DNA of 64,000 nt from Alphaproteobacteria bacterium (GTDB lineage Bacteria > Pseudomonadota > Alphaproteobacteria > CALKHQ01). The notes below the pieces were generated by a model. That model was not told the DNA's origin, did not search any database, and saw only the letters and a list, made by a program, of their open reading frames with translations. Shown here in pieces: positions 8,428 to 17,258 of the stretch (positions within the stretch are counted from its first letter, which is position 1; the number at the start of each line of letters is the position of its first letter). A program made the translations under genes and the position numbers. The stretch lies in contig JAWKYB010000003.1 in NCBI GenBank assembly GCA_041396705.1, positions 372,001 to 436,000 of the forward strand, in the 5' to 3' direction.

Positions 8428-9177
8428 ATGAACGCCTCTCCCGCCGCCGACGCCGGCCCGCCGACGGGCGCCCTCGCCGGGCTCATCGCCTCGTCCTTCG
8501 CCCTGTCGCACGACGCCGACGACGACGCGCGCCGCGAGATCCTCGACATCCTTGCCGTTGCCGCCGCGCTGAAGCCGGTGGCGGCGATCGGCTTCGACAC
8601 CGATGCCGAGCGGCTCGACCGCTATACCGGCGCCGCCGAGCGCTGCGGCCTGGTCGTCGCACCGTGCCGGCCCTGGGTCTCGCTGGGCGAGTTCGACCGC
8701 GTGCCGCGCTGGTTCGTCGAGGCCGTGCTGGCGGCGCGCACGCGCAAGCGCCTGGTTGCAATCAGCGCCTGCCCGGAATTGCTGGCCCGGCTGGCCAACT
8801 GCCGCACCGCCACCCTCGATGCCGCCGAGGAGGCCGGGCTGCTCGGCTATCCGCCCTGCTGCGTCGCCGACCATGCCGTGCGTCGCGCCGCCATGCAGCG
8901 CGACCTGGCGGCGGCGACACTGGCGGCCGGCCAAGGCGATCCGCAGCGGGCCGGGCGCCTGGCCGCGGCCGGCTGGCTGCCGCACGGCTTCAGCGGCGGC
9001 GCACTGGCCGAGGCGCGCTGCGGCCGGCTCAGCGGCCTGCTGATGTGCCGCGAATGCGCCGCCGACCCGCTCAGCCCGGCGATGCGGCTGGAGGCGTCCT
9101 ACGCGATGCTCGCCGACCGGATCGGCTTCGACGCCGTCCGCCCCGCCGCCACCCCGTTCGACGGGCCCCGCCCATGA
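8428..9177 (+). CDS. conserved hypothetical protein with CC and CxxC motifs, UbiD operon
   Basis: I do not recognise this 249-residue protein with certainty. It carries LGYPPCCVADH near residue 147, a pattern resembling the YPxCCV motif of the DUF483 family. Near the C-terminus, LLMCRECAADPLSP gives a CxxC pair. Together these could bind a metal or iron-sulfur cluster, or take part in thiol chemistry. The stop overlaps the start of the UbiD gene by 4 bp (ATGA), so it is translationally coupled to the decarboxylase. The start follows operator-like site C. A role in handling the UbiD substrate or cofactor is inference only. Confidence 0.6.
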   Translation: MNASPAADAGPPTGALAGLIASSFALSHDADDDARREILDILAVAAALKPVAAIGFDTDAERLDRYTGAAERCGLVVAPCRPWVSLGEFDRVPRWFVEAVLAARTRKRLVAISACPELLARLANCRTATLDAAEEAGLLGYPPCCVADHAVRRAAMQRDLAAATLAAGQGDPQRAGRLAAAGWLPHGFSGGALAEARCGRLSGLLMCRECAADPLSPAMRLEASYAMLADRIGFDAVRPAATPFDGPRP

Positions 9178-10568
9178 CCGACCAGTCGATCCGCCGCCAC
9201 CTCGCCGCGCTGGAGGCGGCGGGCGAGTTGATCCGCTTCACCGCCGAGATCGACCCGGACGAGACCCTGTCCGCGGTCAGCTGGAAGGCCTTTTCCGAGC
9301 GCGGCAAGAGCTGTCTGTTCGACCGGGTCAAGGGCCACCCGGATTGGCGCGTGGCCAGCCAGATCGTCGCCAACCGGCGCAAGTGGGGCGTCGCGCTCGG
9401 CGTGCCGGAGGCGGAGGTGGTGGCAACGCTGGAGCGGCGCATCGCCCGCCCGCTCAACCCGGTGCTGGTCGACGCGGCAGACGCCCCGGTGAAACAGGTG
9501 GTCGAGATCGGCTCCGAGGTCGACCTGACCCGGATCCCGGCGATGTGGACCTCGGAACGCGACCCCGGCCGCTACATCGCGTCGGGCATGTGCATCATCA
9601 AGGATCCCGACACCGGCATCCGCAACATGTCGGTGCACCGCGCCCAGGTGGTCTCCGCCAACACCACCGGCTACCTGATCTGCCCGCGCCAGGCGCTGAA
9701 GATCTTCCAGCGCTACGGCGAGCTCGGCCGTCCGATGGAAGCGGCGATGGTGATCGGCGGCCATCCGCTGATCATGTTCGCCGCCGGCTATGTCGCGCCC
9801 TACGGCCAGGACGAGCTGCACATCGCCGGCGGCCTGCTCGAGGACCCGATCCGGCTGGTCCGCTGCGAGACCATCGATATGGAGGTGCCGGCCGAGGCCG
9901 AGCTGGTGCTGGAGGGCGAGCTGGTGCCCGGCGAGCGCACGCCGGAGGGCCCGTTCGGCGAGGTCACCGGCACTTACGCCCAGGAGGGCTCGACGCCGCT
10001 GTTCCGGGTCAAGGCGGTGACGCGGCGCGCCGACCCGATCTTCTATGCCATGCAGTGCGGACTGCCCCCCAGCGACACCCACTCGATCATCTGCGCCACA
10101 ATCGAGATGCGGCTGTGGCGGCACCTGCAGGACGTGTGCGGCGGGCTGGAACTCGACGACTTGCGCTGCCTGGCGACGATGTCGCCGATGATGGTGGTGA
10201 TCAAGCTCAGGCCCCAGTTCGCCGGCCAGGCGATGTCGGCGCTGACCGCGGCGCTGTCCAGCCCCTACCTCCACCCAAAGGTGGCGGTCGCGGTCGACGC
10301 CGACATCGACGCGTCGGACCCGCGCCAGGTGTTCTGGTCGATCGCCAACCGGGTCGACGCCGGCCGCGACGTGCAGAAGGTGGACTCCACCCGGGTCTTC
10401 ACCCTCGACAACGCCTCGCCGATCGAGGAGGGCCGCAGCGCGATGTACCGGATGGGCACCAAGGTGATGATCGATGCCACCCTGCCCGCCGAGGCCGGTG
10501 CCGCCGACCTCGGCGGCTATCCGTTCGGCGCCGGCGGCGACGCGTTCGACCTGGAGCGCTACCTGTGA
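9174..10568 (+). CDS. UbiD family prenylated-FMN-dependent decarboxylase
   Basis: This 464-residue protein fits the length and motifs of UbiD (de)carboxylases. RNMSVHR at residues 150-156 corresponds to the prFMN/metal-binding segment, and EGPFGEVTG at 258-266 carries the catalytic Glu258 and Glu263. The enzyme would decarboxylate an aromatic, heteroaromatic or unsaturated acid using prenylated FMN. A UbiX prenyltransferase gene at 23752 can supply that cofactor. It overlaps the preceding gene by ATGA and the following UbiD-like gene by GTGA, so the three form a tight operon behind site C. It is not the ubiquinone pathway enzyme by context. Confidence 0.93.
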   Translation: MTDQSIRRHLAALEAAGELIRFTAEIDPDETLSAVSWKAFSERGKSCLFDRVKGHPDWRVASQIVANRRKWGVALGVPEAEVVATLERRIARPLNPVLVDAADAPVKQVVEIGSEVDLTRIPAMWTSERDPGRYIASGMCIIKDPDTGIRNMSVHRAQVVSANTTGYLICPRQALKIFQRYGELGRPMEAAMVIGGHPLIMFAAGYVAPYGQDELHIAGGLLEDPIRLVRCETIDMEVPAEAELVLEGELVPGERTPEGPFGEVTGTYAQEGSTPLFRVKAVTRRADPIFYAMQCGLPPSDTHSIICATIEMRLWRHLQDVCGGLELDDLRCLATMSPMMVVIKLRPQFAGQAMSALTAALSSPYLHPKVAVAVDADIDASDPRQVFWSIANRVDAGRDVQKVDSTRVFTLDNASPIEEGRSAMYRMGTKVMIDATLPAEAGAADLGGYPFGAGGDAFDLERYL

Positions 10569-11854
10569 GCGGCGACGGTCCCGCCGCCAGCCTGCGCGAG
10601 GCCGTCGAGCGGCTGGCAGCGGCCGGCCGCCTCGCCGAGATCCGCGCACCCGTCGCCGATGCGGCCGAGGCGCTGCGCGTCGCCCGCGCGGTCGACTTCC
10701 GCCGCGCCCAGGCCAGCCGCATCGCGGCGGGACCGGGCGGCAGGCCGGCGGTCGCGGCGGTCTACGCCGACCGGGCGCGGCTCGCCGCGGTGCTGGGCGG
10801 ACCGGCCGACGGCCTGCCGGGCTGGCTCGGCGGCCGGCTGGAACGGCCGGTCGACCCGCGTCCGGTGGCGGCCGCCGACGCGCCGCTGCTCGCCACCCGC
10901 GACGCCGCCGCGCCGGATGCCGGCGGCGGCCTCGGCGCGCTGCTCGTCGTGGCGCAGCCCGGCAGTGCCGCCCCGCTGCTGGCCCTGGTCACCGCCGGCC
11001 GCGATACCGAAGCCGCCTGGCGGATCGGCCCGCTGCCCTGGCGGCTGCGCAAGGCCGCCGCCGCGGCCGCGCAGCAGGGCGCATCTGCCGCGCTGGTATT
11101 CGGCGCGCCGCCGGCCGCCCTGGTCGCCGCCGCGCTGGCCGGCGGCGCCGCCGGCGACGCCCTGGCCCAGGCCGGCGGCATTCTCGGCGCCGGCCTGGCC
11201 TGCGTGTTGCCGAGCAACGATTCGCCGCCGCTGCCGGCCGAGGCGGAGATGGCAGTGCACGGCGCGCTCGCCGGCGACGGCGATGCGCTGCGGCTGGTGC
11301 CGGGCGGCGTCGTCGCCCGCACGGCACCGGTGCTGCACCTGATGGGCCGGCCGGATACGGCGACCGAGCTGCTGGCGCTGGAGGCGCTGGCGGCGGAAAC
11401 CGTGCTCGCCCGCCATGTCGCCACGGTGGAGGGCGGCGTCGACGTGATCGACGTCGTGGTGTTCCCGGAGACCGCCAACCGGGTGGCGGCGCTGAAGATC
11501 CGGCCGCGCATCGGCGGCCAGTCGAAGACCGCGCTGATGGCGGCGCTGTCGTCGCCGCACCTGGCGCCGGAGATCGCCATCGGCGTCGACGAGGACGTCG
11601 ACGTGCGCGACCTGCGCGACATCGTCTGGTCGATGGCCAGCCGCCTGCACGGCGAGATCGACGTGGCGACCATCGGCAACATGGCGATGGGCGCCGTCGA
11701 CCGCGCACCGGCAGCCGCGGTCCGCGCCGGCACCAAGTGGTTCGTCGATTCCACCATGCCGCCGCTGACCCAGGCCGAGAAGCGCGCCGGTTTCGCCCGC
11801 GCCATTCCGAAGAACCTCGCCAGCGTCAGGCTGGAGGACTTCCTGCCGGACTAG
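10565..11854 (+). CDS. divergent UbiD-like protein lacking the catalytic motif
   Basis: This 429-residue protein starts at a GTG overlapping the stop of the true UbiD gene. Its C-terminal third (TANRVAALKIRPRIGGQSKT.. and the final TKWFVDSTMPP block) is clearly UbiD-like. The N-terminal and central parts are Ala/Gly-rich and diverged: I find neither the E-x-P-x-G-E catalytic motif nor the R-N-M prFMN segment. It may be a structural or regulatory partner of the UbiD at 9174, as in multi-subunit UbiD-type carboxylases, or a decaying paralogue. Its intact frame and translational coupling favour the former. Confidence 0.75.
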   Translation: MSGDGPAASLREAVERLAAAGRLAEIRAPVADAAEALRVARAVDFRRAQASRIAAGPGGRPAVAAVYADRARLAAVLGGPADGLPGWLGGRLERPVDPRPVAAADAPLLATRDAAAPDAGGGLGALLVVAQPGSAAPLLALVTAGRDTEAAWRIGPLPWRLRKAAAAAAQQGASAALVFGAPPAALVAAALAGGAAGDALAQAGGILGAGLACVLPSNDSPPLPAEAEMAVHGALAGDGDALRLVPGGVVARTAPVLHLMGRPDTATELLALEALAAETVLARHVATVEGGVDVIDVVVFPETANRVAALKIRPRIGGQSKTALMAALSSPHLAPEIAIGVDEDVDVRDLRDIVWSMASRLHGEIDVATIGNMAMGAVDRAPAAAVRAGTKWFVDSTMPPLTQAEKRAGFARAIPKNLASVRLEDFLPD

Positions 11855-11904
11855 ACATCGCGGATGGCCAGCGTCGGCGGCGTTCGGCCCCAGTCCCCGA
11901 AGCA

Positions 11905-11991
11905 CGTCATGGCCGGGCTTGTGCCGGCCATCTCCACCGGACGGCGCGCGGAACGGCGCAAGATTCCCGGCACAAGGCCGGGCCTGAGGAC
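11905..11991. repeat. intergenic palindromic repeat, GTCATGGCCGGG family
   Basis: Between two convergent genes, GTCATGGCCGGGCTTGTGCC is answered by GGCACAAGGCCGGGCCTGA, so the stretch can fold into a long hairpin. Related elements occur at 19978-20060 and 55307-55395. It may act as a bidirectional transcription barrier. Confidence 0.6.
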
Positions 11992-11996
11992 AGCCG

Positions 11997-12692
11997 TCAG
12001 CCGATCACCGGCAGCGGCTCGATCGCATAGCGGTGGGCGATGCGCCGGCCGAGCACCGGGTCTTCCAGCGAGACCTCGAACGCGGTGGCGAACGCGATGC
12101 CGCCGTGGACCGGCAGGGTGCCGCAGTACATGGCGGCGCCCGGCCCCAGCGTGCCGCCGGACTTGCCGTAGCGCTCCATCAGGTCCGCCGGCGGACGCAT
12201 CGCCGCCAGCGTGCCGTCCTGGTACAGCCGCGGCGCGCCGTCGATGGTCGCCTCGGCCCGCAGCGCGATCCGGTCCCAGTGGTCGTGCACGTCGTCCAGG
12301 CGCCACAGCGTCTGCGACACCGGCTTGGCGCACAGCTGCTTCGACAGGGTCACGCCGGTCGCCTCCAGCACCCGGTCGGTGTGGTCGGAGCCGACACCGA
12401 CCCAGATGCCGTCGTCCATGAACACCAGCACCGCCTCGGCCTCGCCGGTGGAATCGGTGCCGGCGACCTGGATGCGGTCGGCCGTGGTCAGATTGGCGGC
12501 GGAGACCCGGTAGAAGCACGGGGTCGTTGCCGGCGGCTTGACCCCCAGCGCGGCCAGTTCGGCGATGTGCTCGTCGACCTTGGCCTGGTCGCGCCCGGTC
12601 CAGCCGGCGATGACCAGCGTGCCGATCGCGCAGCTGCGCCGCTCCACCCTGTCCCTGAACGTGCAGGCAAATGTCAGCGCCTCGGATGCCAT
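11997..12692 (-). CDS. DUF2848 family protein
   Basis: This 231-residue cytoplasmic protein matches DUF2848. Typical blocks are GVGSDHTDRVLE near residue 105, followed by KQLCAKPVS and YCGTLPVHGG. The family is uncharacterised; some members are described as resembling the fumarylacetoacetate hydrolase fold, which I cannot confirm here. It is divergent from the MarR regulator, and the shared region holds operator site D, so the two are probably co-regulated. A ring-fission product hydrolase is a reasonable but unproven guess from context. Confidence 0.85.
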   Translation of the reverse strand: MASEALTFACTFRDRVERRSCAIGTLVIAGWTGRDQAKVDEHIAELAALGVKPPATTPCFYRVSAANLTTADRIQVAGTDSTGEAEAVLVFMDDGIWVGVGSDHTDRVLEATGVTLSKQLCAKPVSQTLWRLDDVHDHWDRIALRAEATIDGAPRLYQDGTLAAMRPPADLMERYGKSGGTLGPGAAMYCGTLPVHGGIAFATAFEVSLEDPVLGRRIAHRYAIEPLPVIG

Positions 12693-12737
12693 CGTCCGCG
12701 ATCTCCCCGAATCCCCCGCCCTGCGGGCGTCATCCCA

Positions 12738-12787
12738 TTGACAGCCACGATAAGGTACCTTTAGAAATTTGCGAAGTCCCAAAGGTA
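12738..12787 (+). promoter_or_regulatory. marR promoter with three-part palindromic operator, site D
   Basis: TTGACA (12738-12743) and TTAGAA (12761-12766), 17 bp apart, form a plausible sigma-70 promoter. Over it lies TACCTTT (12756-12762), N6, TTGCGAA within TTTGCGAA (12768-12775), N5, AAAGGTA (12781-12787). The outer arms are exact inverted repeats. The layout is the same as at 23677-23708. It overlaps the -10 and start region, so repressor binding would block transcription. It lies 45 nt before the proposed TTG start of the MarR gene. Confidence 0.65.
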
Positions 12788-12831
12788 ATTTGAGTGTCCA
12801 ACATGCGTCGACAGTATCAGGAACCGGTCCG

Positions 12832-13407
12832 TTGAAGGCGGAGAACCCGGCCGCGGCGGCCAACACCCCGCCCACCGTCTCCTCGCCCGAGCTACTGGTC
12901 GAGGGTTCGGACCTGGCGTTCCGCACCTTCGTCCACCGGCTGCTCGCCTTCTCGGCGCGGCTGGAGGCGGTGCGCTCCGGCTTCGCCTCGATCATCGGTC
13001 TGACCGGCATCCAGTATACGACGCTGATCTCCATCGCGCACCTGCAGGGCGAGGAAGGCGTCGGCGTGACCCGGATCGCCGAGGACCTGGGCCTGACCGG
13101 GTCCTTCGTCACCCTGGTCAGCGGCCAGCTGGTCAAGCTGGGGCTGGTCGACAAGCAGCCCGACGAGCAGGACCGCCGCCGGGTGCGACTGACCGTGACC
13201 GCGAAGGGCCTGCAGCTGCTGTCCGACCTGGCGCCGGCGCAGGCGGAGGTCAACGACCTGTTGTTCCGGCCGCTGGACAAGGACGCGTTCCGCGCCCTGA
13301 GCTGGTTGATGGGCGAACTGATCGCGTCGGGCGACGAGGCGGTGGCCCTGGTCGACTATCTCGCCGGCGGCGGCGCGACCCCGGCGTCCGGCATCCGCGA
13401 GCGGTGA
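12832..13407 (+). CDS. MarR family transcriptional regulator
   Basis: This 191-residue protein from the chosen TTG start has a winged helix-turn-helix typical of MarR. VTRIAEDLGLTGSFVTLV (about residues 79-96) is the helix-turn-helix and the wing is DEQDRRRVRL (111-120). There is no ATG in the N-terminal part. I chose TTG at 12832 because an AGGA element lies 8-10 nt upstream and because earlier TTG codons (12769, 12790) fall inside the operator. The protein is likely to repress its own operon (HpaB-type oxygenase, cupin, permease) and other units carrying the AAAG(C/G)TAA motif. The ligand is unknown. Confidence 0.88.
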   Translation: MKAENPAAAANTPPTVSSPELLVEGSDLAFRTFVHRLLAFSARLEAVRSGFASIIGLTGIQYTTLISIAHLQGEEGVGVTRIAEDLGLTGSFVTLVSGQLVKLGLVDKQPDEQDRRRVRLTVTAKGLQLLSDLAPAQAEVNDLLFRPLDKDAFRALSWLMGELIASGDEAVALVDYLAGGGATPASGIRER

Positions 13408-13459
13408 GCGCGGCCATGCACCCGGCCGTGAGCGGCCGAACAGCCAGGGAGAACCGGCA

Positions 13460-14947
13460 GTGATCAAGACCGGTGCCGAACACCTCCAGTCGCTGCGCGA
13501 CGGCCGCAGGGTCCACATCGACGGTACCCTGGTGAAGGATGTGACGGTCGACCCGGCGTTCCGCCGTTCGGTCGCCTCCGTCTGCGGCCTCTACGACGCC
13601 CAGCACCGCCCCGAGCTGCGCGCGACGCTGACCTATGCGCCCGCGGACGGCGACGGTGCGGCCAACCGCATGTGGCAGATGCCGACCAGCTATGACGAAC
13701 TGGTCGGCCGCCGCCAGGCGCTGGAGCAGTGGTCGGCGCTGCACGCCGGCTTCCTCGGCCGCTCGCCCGACCACGTCGCCTCGTGCATCACCGGCATGGC
13801 GATGGCGCCGGAGGTATTCGGGCCGGAGCGCGGCGCGGCGCTCGCCGCCTACTACCGCTATGCCCGCGACAACGACCTCTATCTCACCTACGTCATCATC
13901 AACCCGCAGGCCAACCGCGCGCTCTCGGCCGGCGAGCAGCAGACCGACGATCTCGTCGCCGGCATCGTCGACCAGGACGCGGCGGGTCTGACCATCCGCG
14001 GCGCCAAGATGCTGTCGACCGCCGGCATCATGGCCAACGAGGTGCTGGTCACCACCATCCAGCCGCTGAAGCCGGGCGAGGAGCGCTATGCCGTTTCCTT
14101 CGCCATCCCGATGAACGCCCCCGGCCTGCAGATCCTGTCGCGCAAGTCCTACGAGGCGGCGTCCGACAACGTTTTCGACAGCCCGCTGTCCAGCCGCTAC
14201 GACGAGAACGACGCGGTGCTGTATTTCGACGACGTGCGCGTGCCGTGGGACCGGGTGTTCGTCGCCGGCGACGTGCGGCTGTGCCTGGCCCAGTTCCACG
14301 ACACCCCGGCCCACGTCTACCAGAACTACCAGGCGCAGATCCGGCTGATGGTCAAGCTGCGCTTCCTGGCCGGCATCGCCCACCGCATCGCCGAGGTCAA
14401 CGGCATCCTCGGCTTCCCGCAGGTGCGCGAGATGCTGGGCCAGATCGCCGCCGAGGTCGGCATGGTCGAGGGCCTGGTCGCCGGCATGGAGGCCAAGGGC
14501 GGCCATCGCGGCGCCTACTACCTGCCCGACCGGCACACGCTGTACACGGCGCAGGTGCTGACCCAGCAGCTCTATCCGAAAATCACCACCGCGATCCGCG
14601 AGCTGGCCGGCGGCGGCATGATCATGCAGCCCTCCTCCGCCCGCGACTTCGCCAGCCCGGAGCTGGCCGCGCTGATCGGGAAGACCCAGCAGTCGCCGGC
14701 GGCCAGCGCCGAGGAGAAGGTGAAGTTCTATCGGCTGGCCTGGGACGCGATCGGCTCGGAATTCGCCTCGCGCCACCTGCAGTACGAGATGTTCTATGCC
14801 GGCGCCGCGTTCGTCACCAAGGGCCACTCGTTCCGCTGCTTCGACTGGCAGCGCTCGGCCGCCATGGTCGACGGCTTCCTCGCCGGCTACGACCTCGACG
14901 GCGTGCTGGCCGAGAAATCGAAGGGCGCCAAGGGCGTCGCCGCCTGA
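13460..14947 (+). CDS. 4-hydroxyphenylacetate 3-hydroxylase (HpaB) family flavin monooxygenase
   Basis: This 495-residue protein has the length and architecture of the HpaB large oxygenase component, related to acyl-CoA dehydrogenases. Seen are MIKTGAEHLQSLRDGR at the start, the GAKMLSTAGIMANEVLV beta-domain block, and a helical C-terminal domain ending YDLDGVLA. Such enzymes hydroxylate phenols or other aromatics with FADH2 provided by a separate reductase; no HpaC-like reductase is seen in the window. The GTG start has an AGGGAGAA ribosome site. It follows the MarR gene by 52 nt and precedes a cupin gene, so all are probably one operon. Confidence 0.9.
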   Translation: MIKTGAEHLQSLRDGRRVHIDGTLVKDVTVDPAFRRSVASVCGLYDAQHRPELRATLTYAPADGDGAANRMWQMPTSYDELVGRRQALEQWSALHAGFLGRSPDHVASCITGMAMAPEVFGPERGAALAAYYRYARDNDLYLTYVIINPQANRALSAGEQQTDDLVAGIVDQDAAGLTIRGAKMLSTAGIMANEVLVTTIQPLKPGEERYAVSFAIPMNAPGLQILSRKSYEAASDNVFDSPLSSRYDENDAVLYFDDVRVPWDRVFVAGDVRLCLAQFHDTPAHVYQNYQAQIRLMVKLRFLAGIAHRIAEVNGILGFPQVREMLGQIAAEVGMVEGLVAGMEAKGGHRGAYYLPDRHTLYTAQVLTQQLYPKITTAIRELAGGGMIMQPSSARDFASPELAALIGKTQQSPAASAEEKVKFYRLAWDAIGSEFASRHLQYEMFYAGAAFVTKGHSFRCFDWQRSAAMVDGFLAGYDLDGVLAEKSKGAKGVAA

Positions 14948-14961
14948 GCCGGGGAAAGCGC

Positions 14962-15342
14962 ATGACCGTCAACAAGGCCCATCTCGAATTCCATCCGGTC
15001 GACCTGAAGGACGGCTGGGAGACGCCGCCGGGCTATCCGCAGGGCCTGGAGCAGAAGATCCTGGCCGGCGCGCTGGACGAGGCCGGCAAGGCCGGCACCC
15101 GTACGCGCCTTTTGCGCTTCGACCCCGGCGCGTACACCACCGCGCCCTTCGTCCACGACTATTGGGAAGAGGTCTATCTCGTCTCCGGCGACCTGTTCGT
15201 CGGCAGCGACGCGCAAGGCAAGGGCGGCGAGCGCTTCGCGCCCAACACCTATGCCTGCCGGCCGCCCGGCGTCTATCACGGCCCGTTCCGCTCCGAGGGC
15301 GGCTGCCTGCTGCTGGAGGTCCACTATTACGACAATGCCTGA
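14962..15342 (+). CDS. cupin domain protein
   Basis: This 126-residue single-domain cupin has the first cupin motif around HDYWEEVYLVSGDLFVG and the second around PPGVYHGPFRSEGGCLLLEV. It resembles ChrR-type or small dioxygenase-like cupins that bind a metal through His and Glu. The start ATG lies 14 nt after the HpaB-type gene, with GGGGAAA upstream. In this setting it could act on the hydroxylated product or be a sensory or auxiliary protein. Catalysis is not proven by sequence. Confidence 0.82.
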   Translation: MTVNKAHLEFHPVDLKDGWETPPGYPQGLEQKILAGALDEAGKAGTRTRLLRFDPGAYTTAPFVHDYWEEVYLVSGDLFVGSDAQGKGGERFAPNTYACRPPGVYHGPFRSEGGCLLLEVHYYDNA

Positions 15343-15414
15343 GCGCCTAGCCCGGACCGCGCAGGCCGCCTGCGCCCGCACGCCCCGCATCGGGCCTGGC
15401 TGCCGGGCCCGGCC

Positions 15415-17172
15415 ATGGCGCTGAGCGAGGCCGGCGCACGCGGCTGGCACCGCTACGTGCTGGGCAACTCCGGCAACCTGCTGCCCGGCTTCATCATCGC
15501 GCTGGCCGTGCTGCTGGTGCTGGTGCCGCTGGCGGTGCTGCTGATCTTCAGCTTCCGCTCCGGCACCCCCTGGAACCCGGGTCCGTTCACGCTGGGCAAC
15601 TACACCGGCGCCTATGGCGACGGCCAGACCTACACCATGCTCGGCAACACGCTGGTGCTGGCGCTGTGCGGCACCGCGATCTCGGTCAGCCTGGCGGTGT
15701 TCTTCGCCTTCCTGACCGAGCGGACCGACATGCCGTTCCGCAACGTCGCCTGGATGCTGCTGCTGGTGCCGATCGCCATCCCCGGCATCCTGTTCGCGAT
15801 CTCCTGGACCTTCCTGCTGTCGCCGCGCATCGGGCTGTTCAACGTCTGGATGCGCGATGTCCTCGGGCTGTTCGGCTGGGAGATGCGCGAAGGCCCGCTG
15901 AACATCTATTCGATGGGCGGGCTGATCTTCCTCGACGGCCTGCGCGGCGTGACCACGGTGTTCATGATCATCGTCGGCGCCTTCCGCACGATGGACCCGA
16001 ACCTGGAGGAGGCCGCGCGCATCTCCGGCGCCAGCAACCGGCGCACCTTCTTCCGCATCCTGCTGCCGCTGCTGACCCCGGCGATCATGGCCGGCGGCAT
16101 CTACAGCTTCATGACCAGCCTGGAATCGCTGGAGGTGCCGCTGGTGGTCGGCCTGCCGGGCGAGGTCTACGTCTTCTCCTCATACATCTACTTCTCCACC
16201 CAGCGCTTCTCGCCGCCGCAATACGGCATCTCCGCGGCGCTGGGCGCCACCTTCCTGATCCTGTCGATCCTGCTGGTCTGGTGGTACCGGCGCCAGGCCG
16301 GGCGGCTCGGCCGCTATGTCACCATCACCGGCAAGGGCTATCGCCCGCGCATCGTCAAGCTGGGCAAGTGGCGCTATCCCTGCTTCGCGATGGTGGTGCT
16401 GTACACCCTGCTGACCATCGTGGCGCCGTGCCTGATCCTGCTGTGGAGCTCGCTGCAGCCGCTGTATCGCCCGCCGACCTGGGAGCTGCTGCAGACCGCG
16501 AACCTGCGCAACTACGCCGAGATCTTCGCCGACCCGAAGATCTGGGACGCCACCCTGAACACCATCCTGGTCGCGGTGGTCGCCGGCACCCTGACCATGG
16601 CCATCGCGCTGATCGTCGCCTGGGGCGTACAACGCATGCGCTTCCGCGGGCGCGGGGTGGTCGACGGCATCATGTTCCTGCCCAACGCCATCCCCGGCGT
16701 GATCGTCGGCGTCGCCATCATCATCGTCTTCACCCAGCCGCCGATGGCCGACCTGTCGCTCTACGGCTCGATCTGGATCATCGTGCTGGGCCTGGTCGTG
16801 CACTATCTCGCCTTCGGCACCCGCACCATGAACGGCGCGGTCGCCCAGCTGCACGTCGAAATGGAGGAGGCGGGCAAGGTCTCCGGCGCCAAATGGCGCA
16901 CGGTGATGCGGCGCATCGTGCTGCCGCTGCTGCTGCCCAGCTTCATCAGCGGCTGGATCTGGGTGGCGGCGCACGCGCTGCGCAACTTCTCGATCCCGGT
17001 GCTGCTGTCCAGCCGCGACAGCCGCATGCTGTCGGTCGAGCTGTGGCACGCCTGGGACGACGGCGACCCCGGCAGGGCAACCGCGCTGGGCGTCCTGCTG
17101 ATCGTCGCGCTGGTGGTGTTCACCGTGATCGGCCGCATGCTGGTGGTGAAGTTCAGCCGCCAGCAGGGCTAG
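15415..17172 (+). CDS. ABC transporter permease, two fused membrane domains (FbpB/PotB-like)
   Basis: This 585-residue integral membrane protein contains two binding-protein-dependent permease domains in tandem. Each has its EAA loop: EEAARISGASNRRTFFRILL near residue 200 and EEAGKVSGAKWRTVMRRIVL near residue 485. About 12 membrane segments are expected, so one polypeptide can form the whole channel. It ends the MarR-HpaB-cupin operon after a 72-nt gap. The only nearby ATPase and solute-binding protein of the same class are at 20287 and 5332, behind similar operators, which suggests one split-gene importer for the pathway substrate. Confidence 0.9.
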   Translation: MALSEAGARGWHRYVLGNSGNLLPGFIIALAVLLVLVPLAVLLIFSFRSGTPWNPGPFTLGNYTGAYGDGQTYTMLGNTLVLALCGTAISVSLAVFFAFLTERTDMPFRNVAWMLLLVPIAIPGILFAISWTFLLSPRIGLFNVWMRDVLGLFGWEMREGPLNIYSMGGLIFLDGLRGVTTVFMIIVGAFRTMDPNLEEAARISGASNRRTFFRILLPLLTPAIMAGGIYSFMTSLESLEVPLVVGLPGEVYVFSSYIYFSTQRFSPPQYGISAALGATFLILSILLVWWYRRQAGRLGRYVTITGKGYRPRIVKLGKWRYPCFAMVVLYTLLTIVAPCLILLWSSLQPLYRPPTWELLQTANLRNYAEIFADPKIWDATLNTILVAVVAGTLTMAIALIVAWGVQRMRFRGRGVVDGIMFLPNAIPGVIVGVAIIIVFTQPPMADLSLYGSIWIIVLGLVVHYLAFGTRTMNGAVAQLHVEMEEAGKVSGAKWRTVMRRIVLPLLLPSFISGWIWVAAHALRNFSIPVLLSSRDSRMLSVELWHAWDDGDPGRATALGVLLIVALVVFTVIGRMLVVKFSRQQG

Positions 17173-17258
17173 CCGGCCGCCGGCGCGCTACCGCGCTGTA
17201 CATCCGCCACAATCGCGGGCAACGCTGCCTGGAGAGACGGCGGGGTGCGGGGCAGGCG

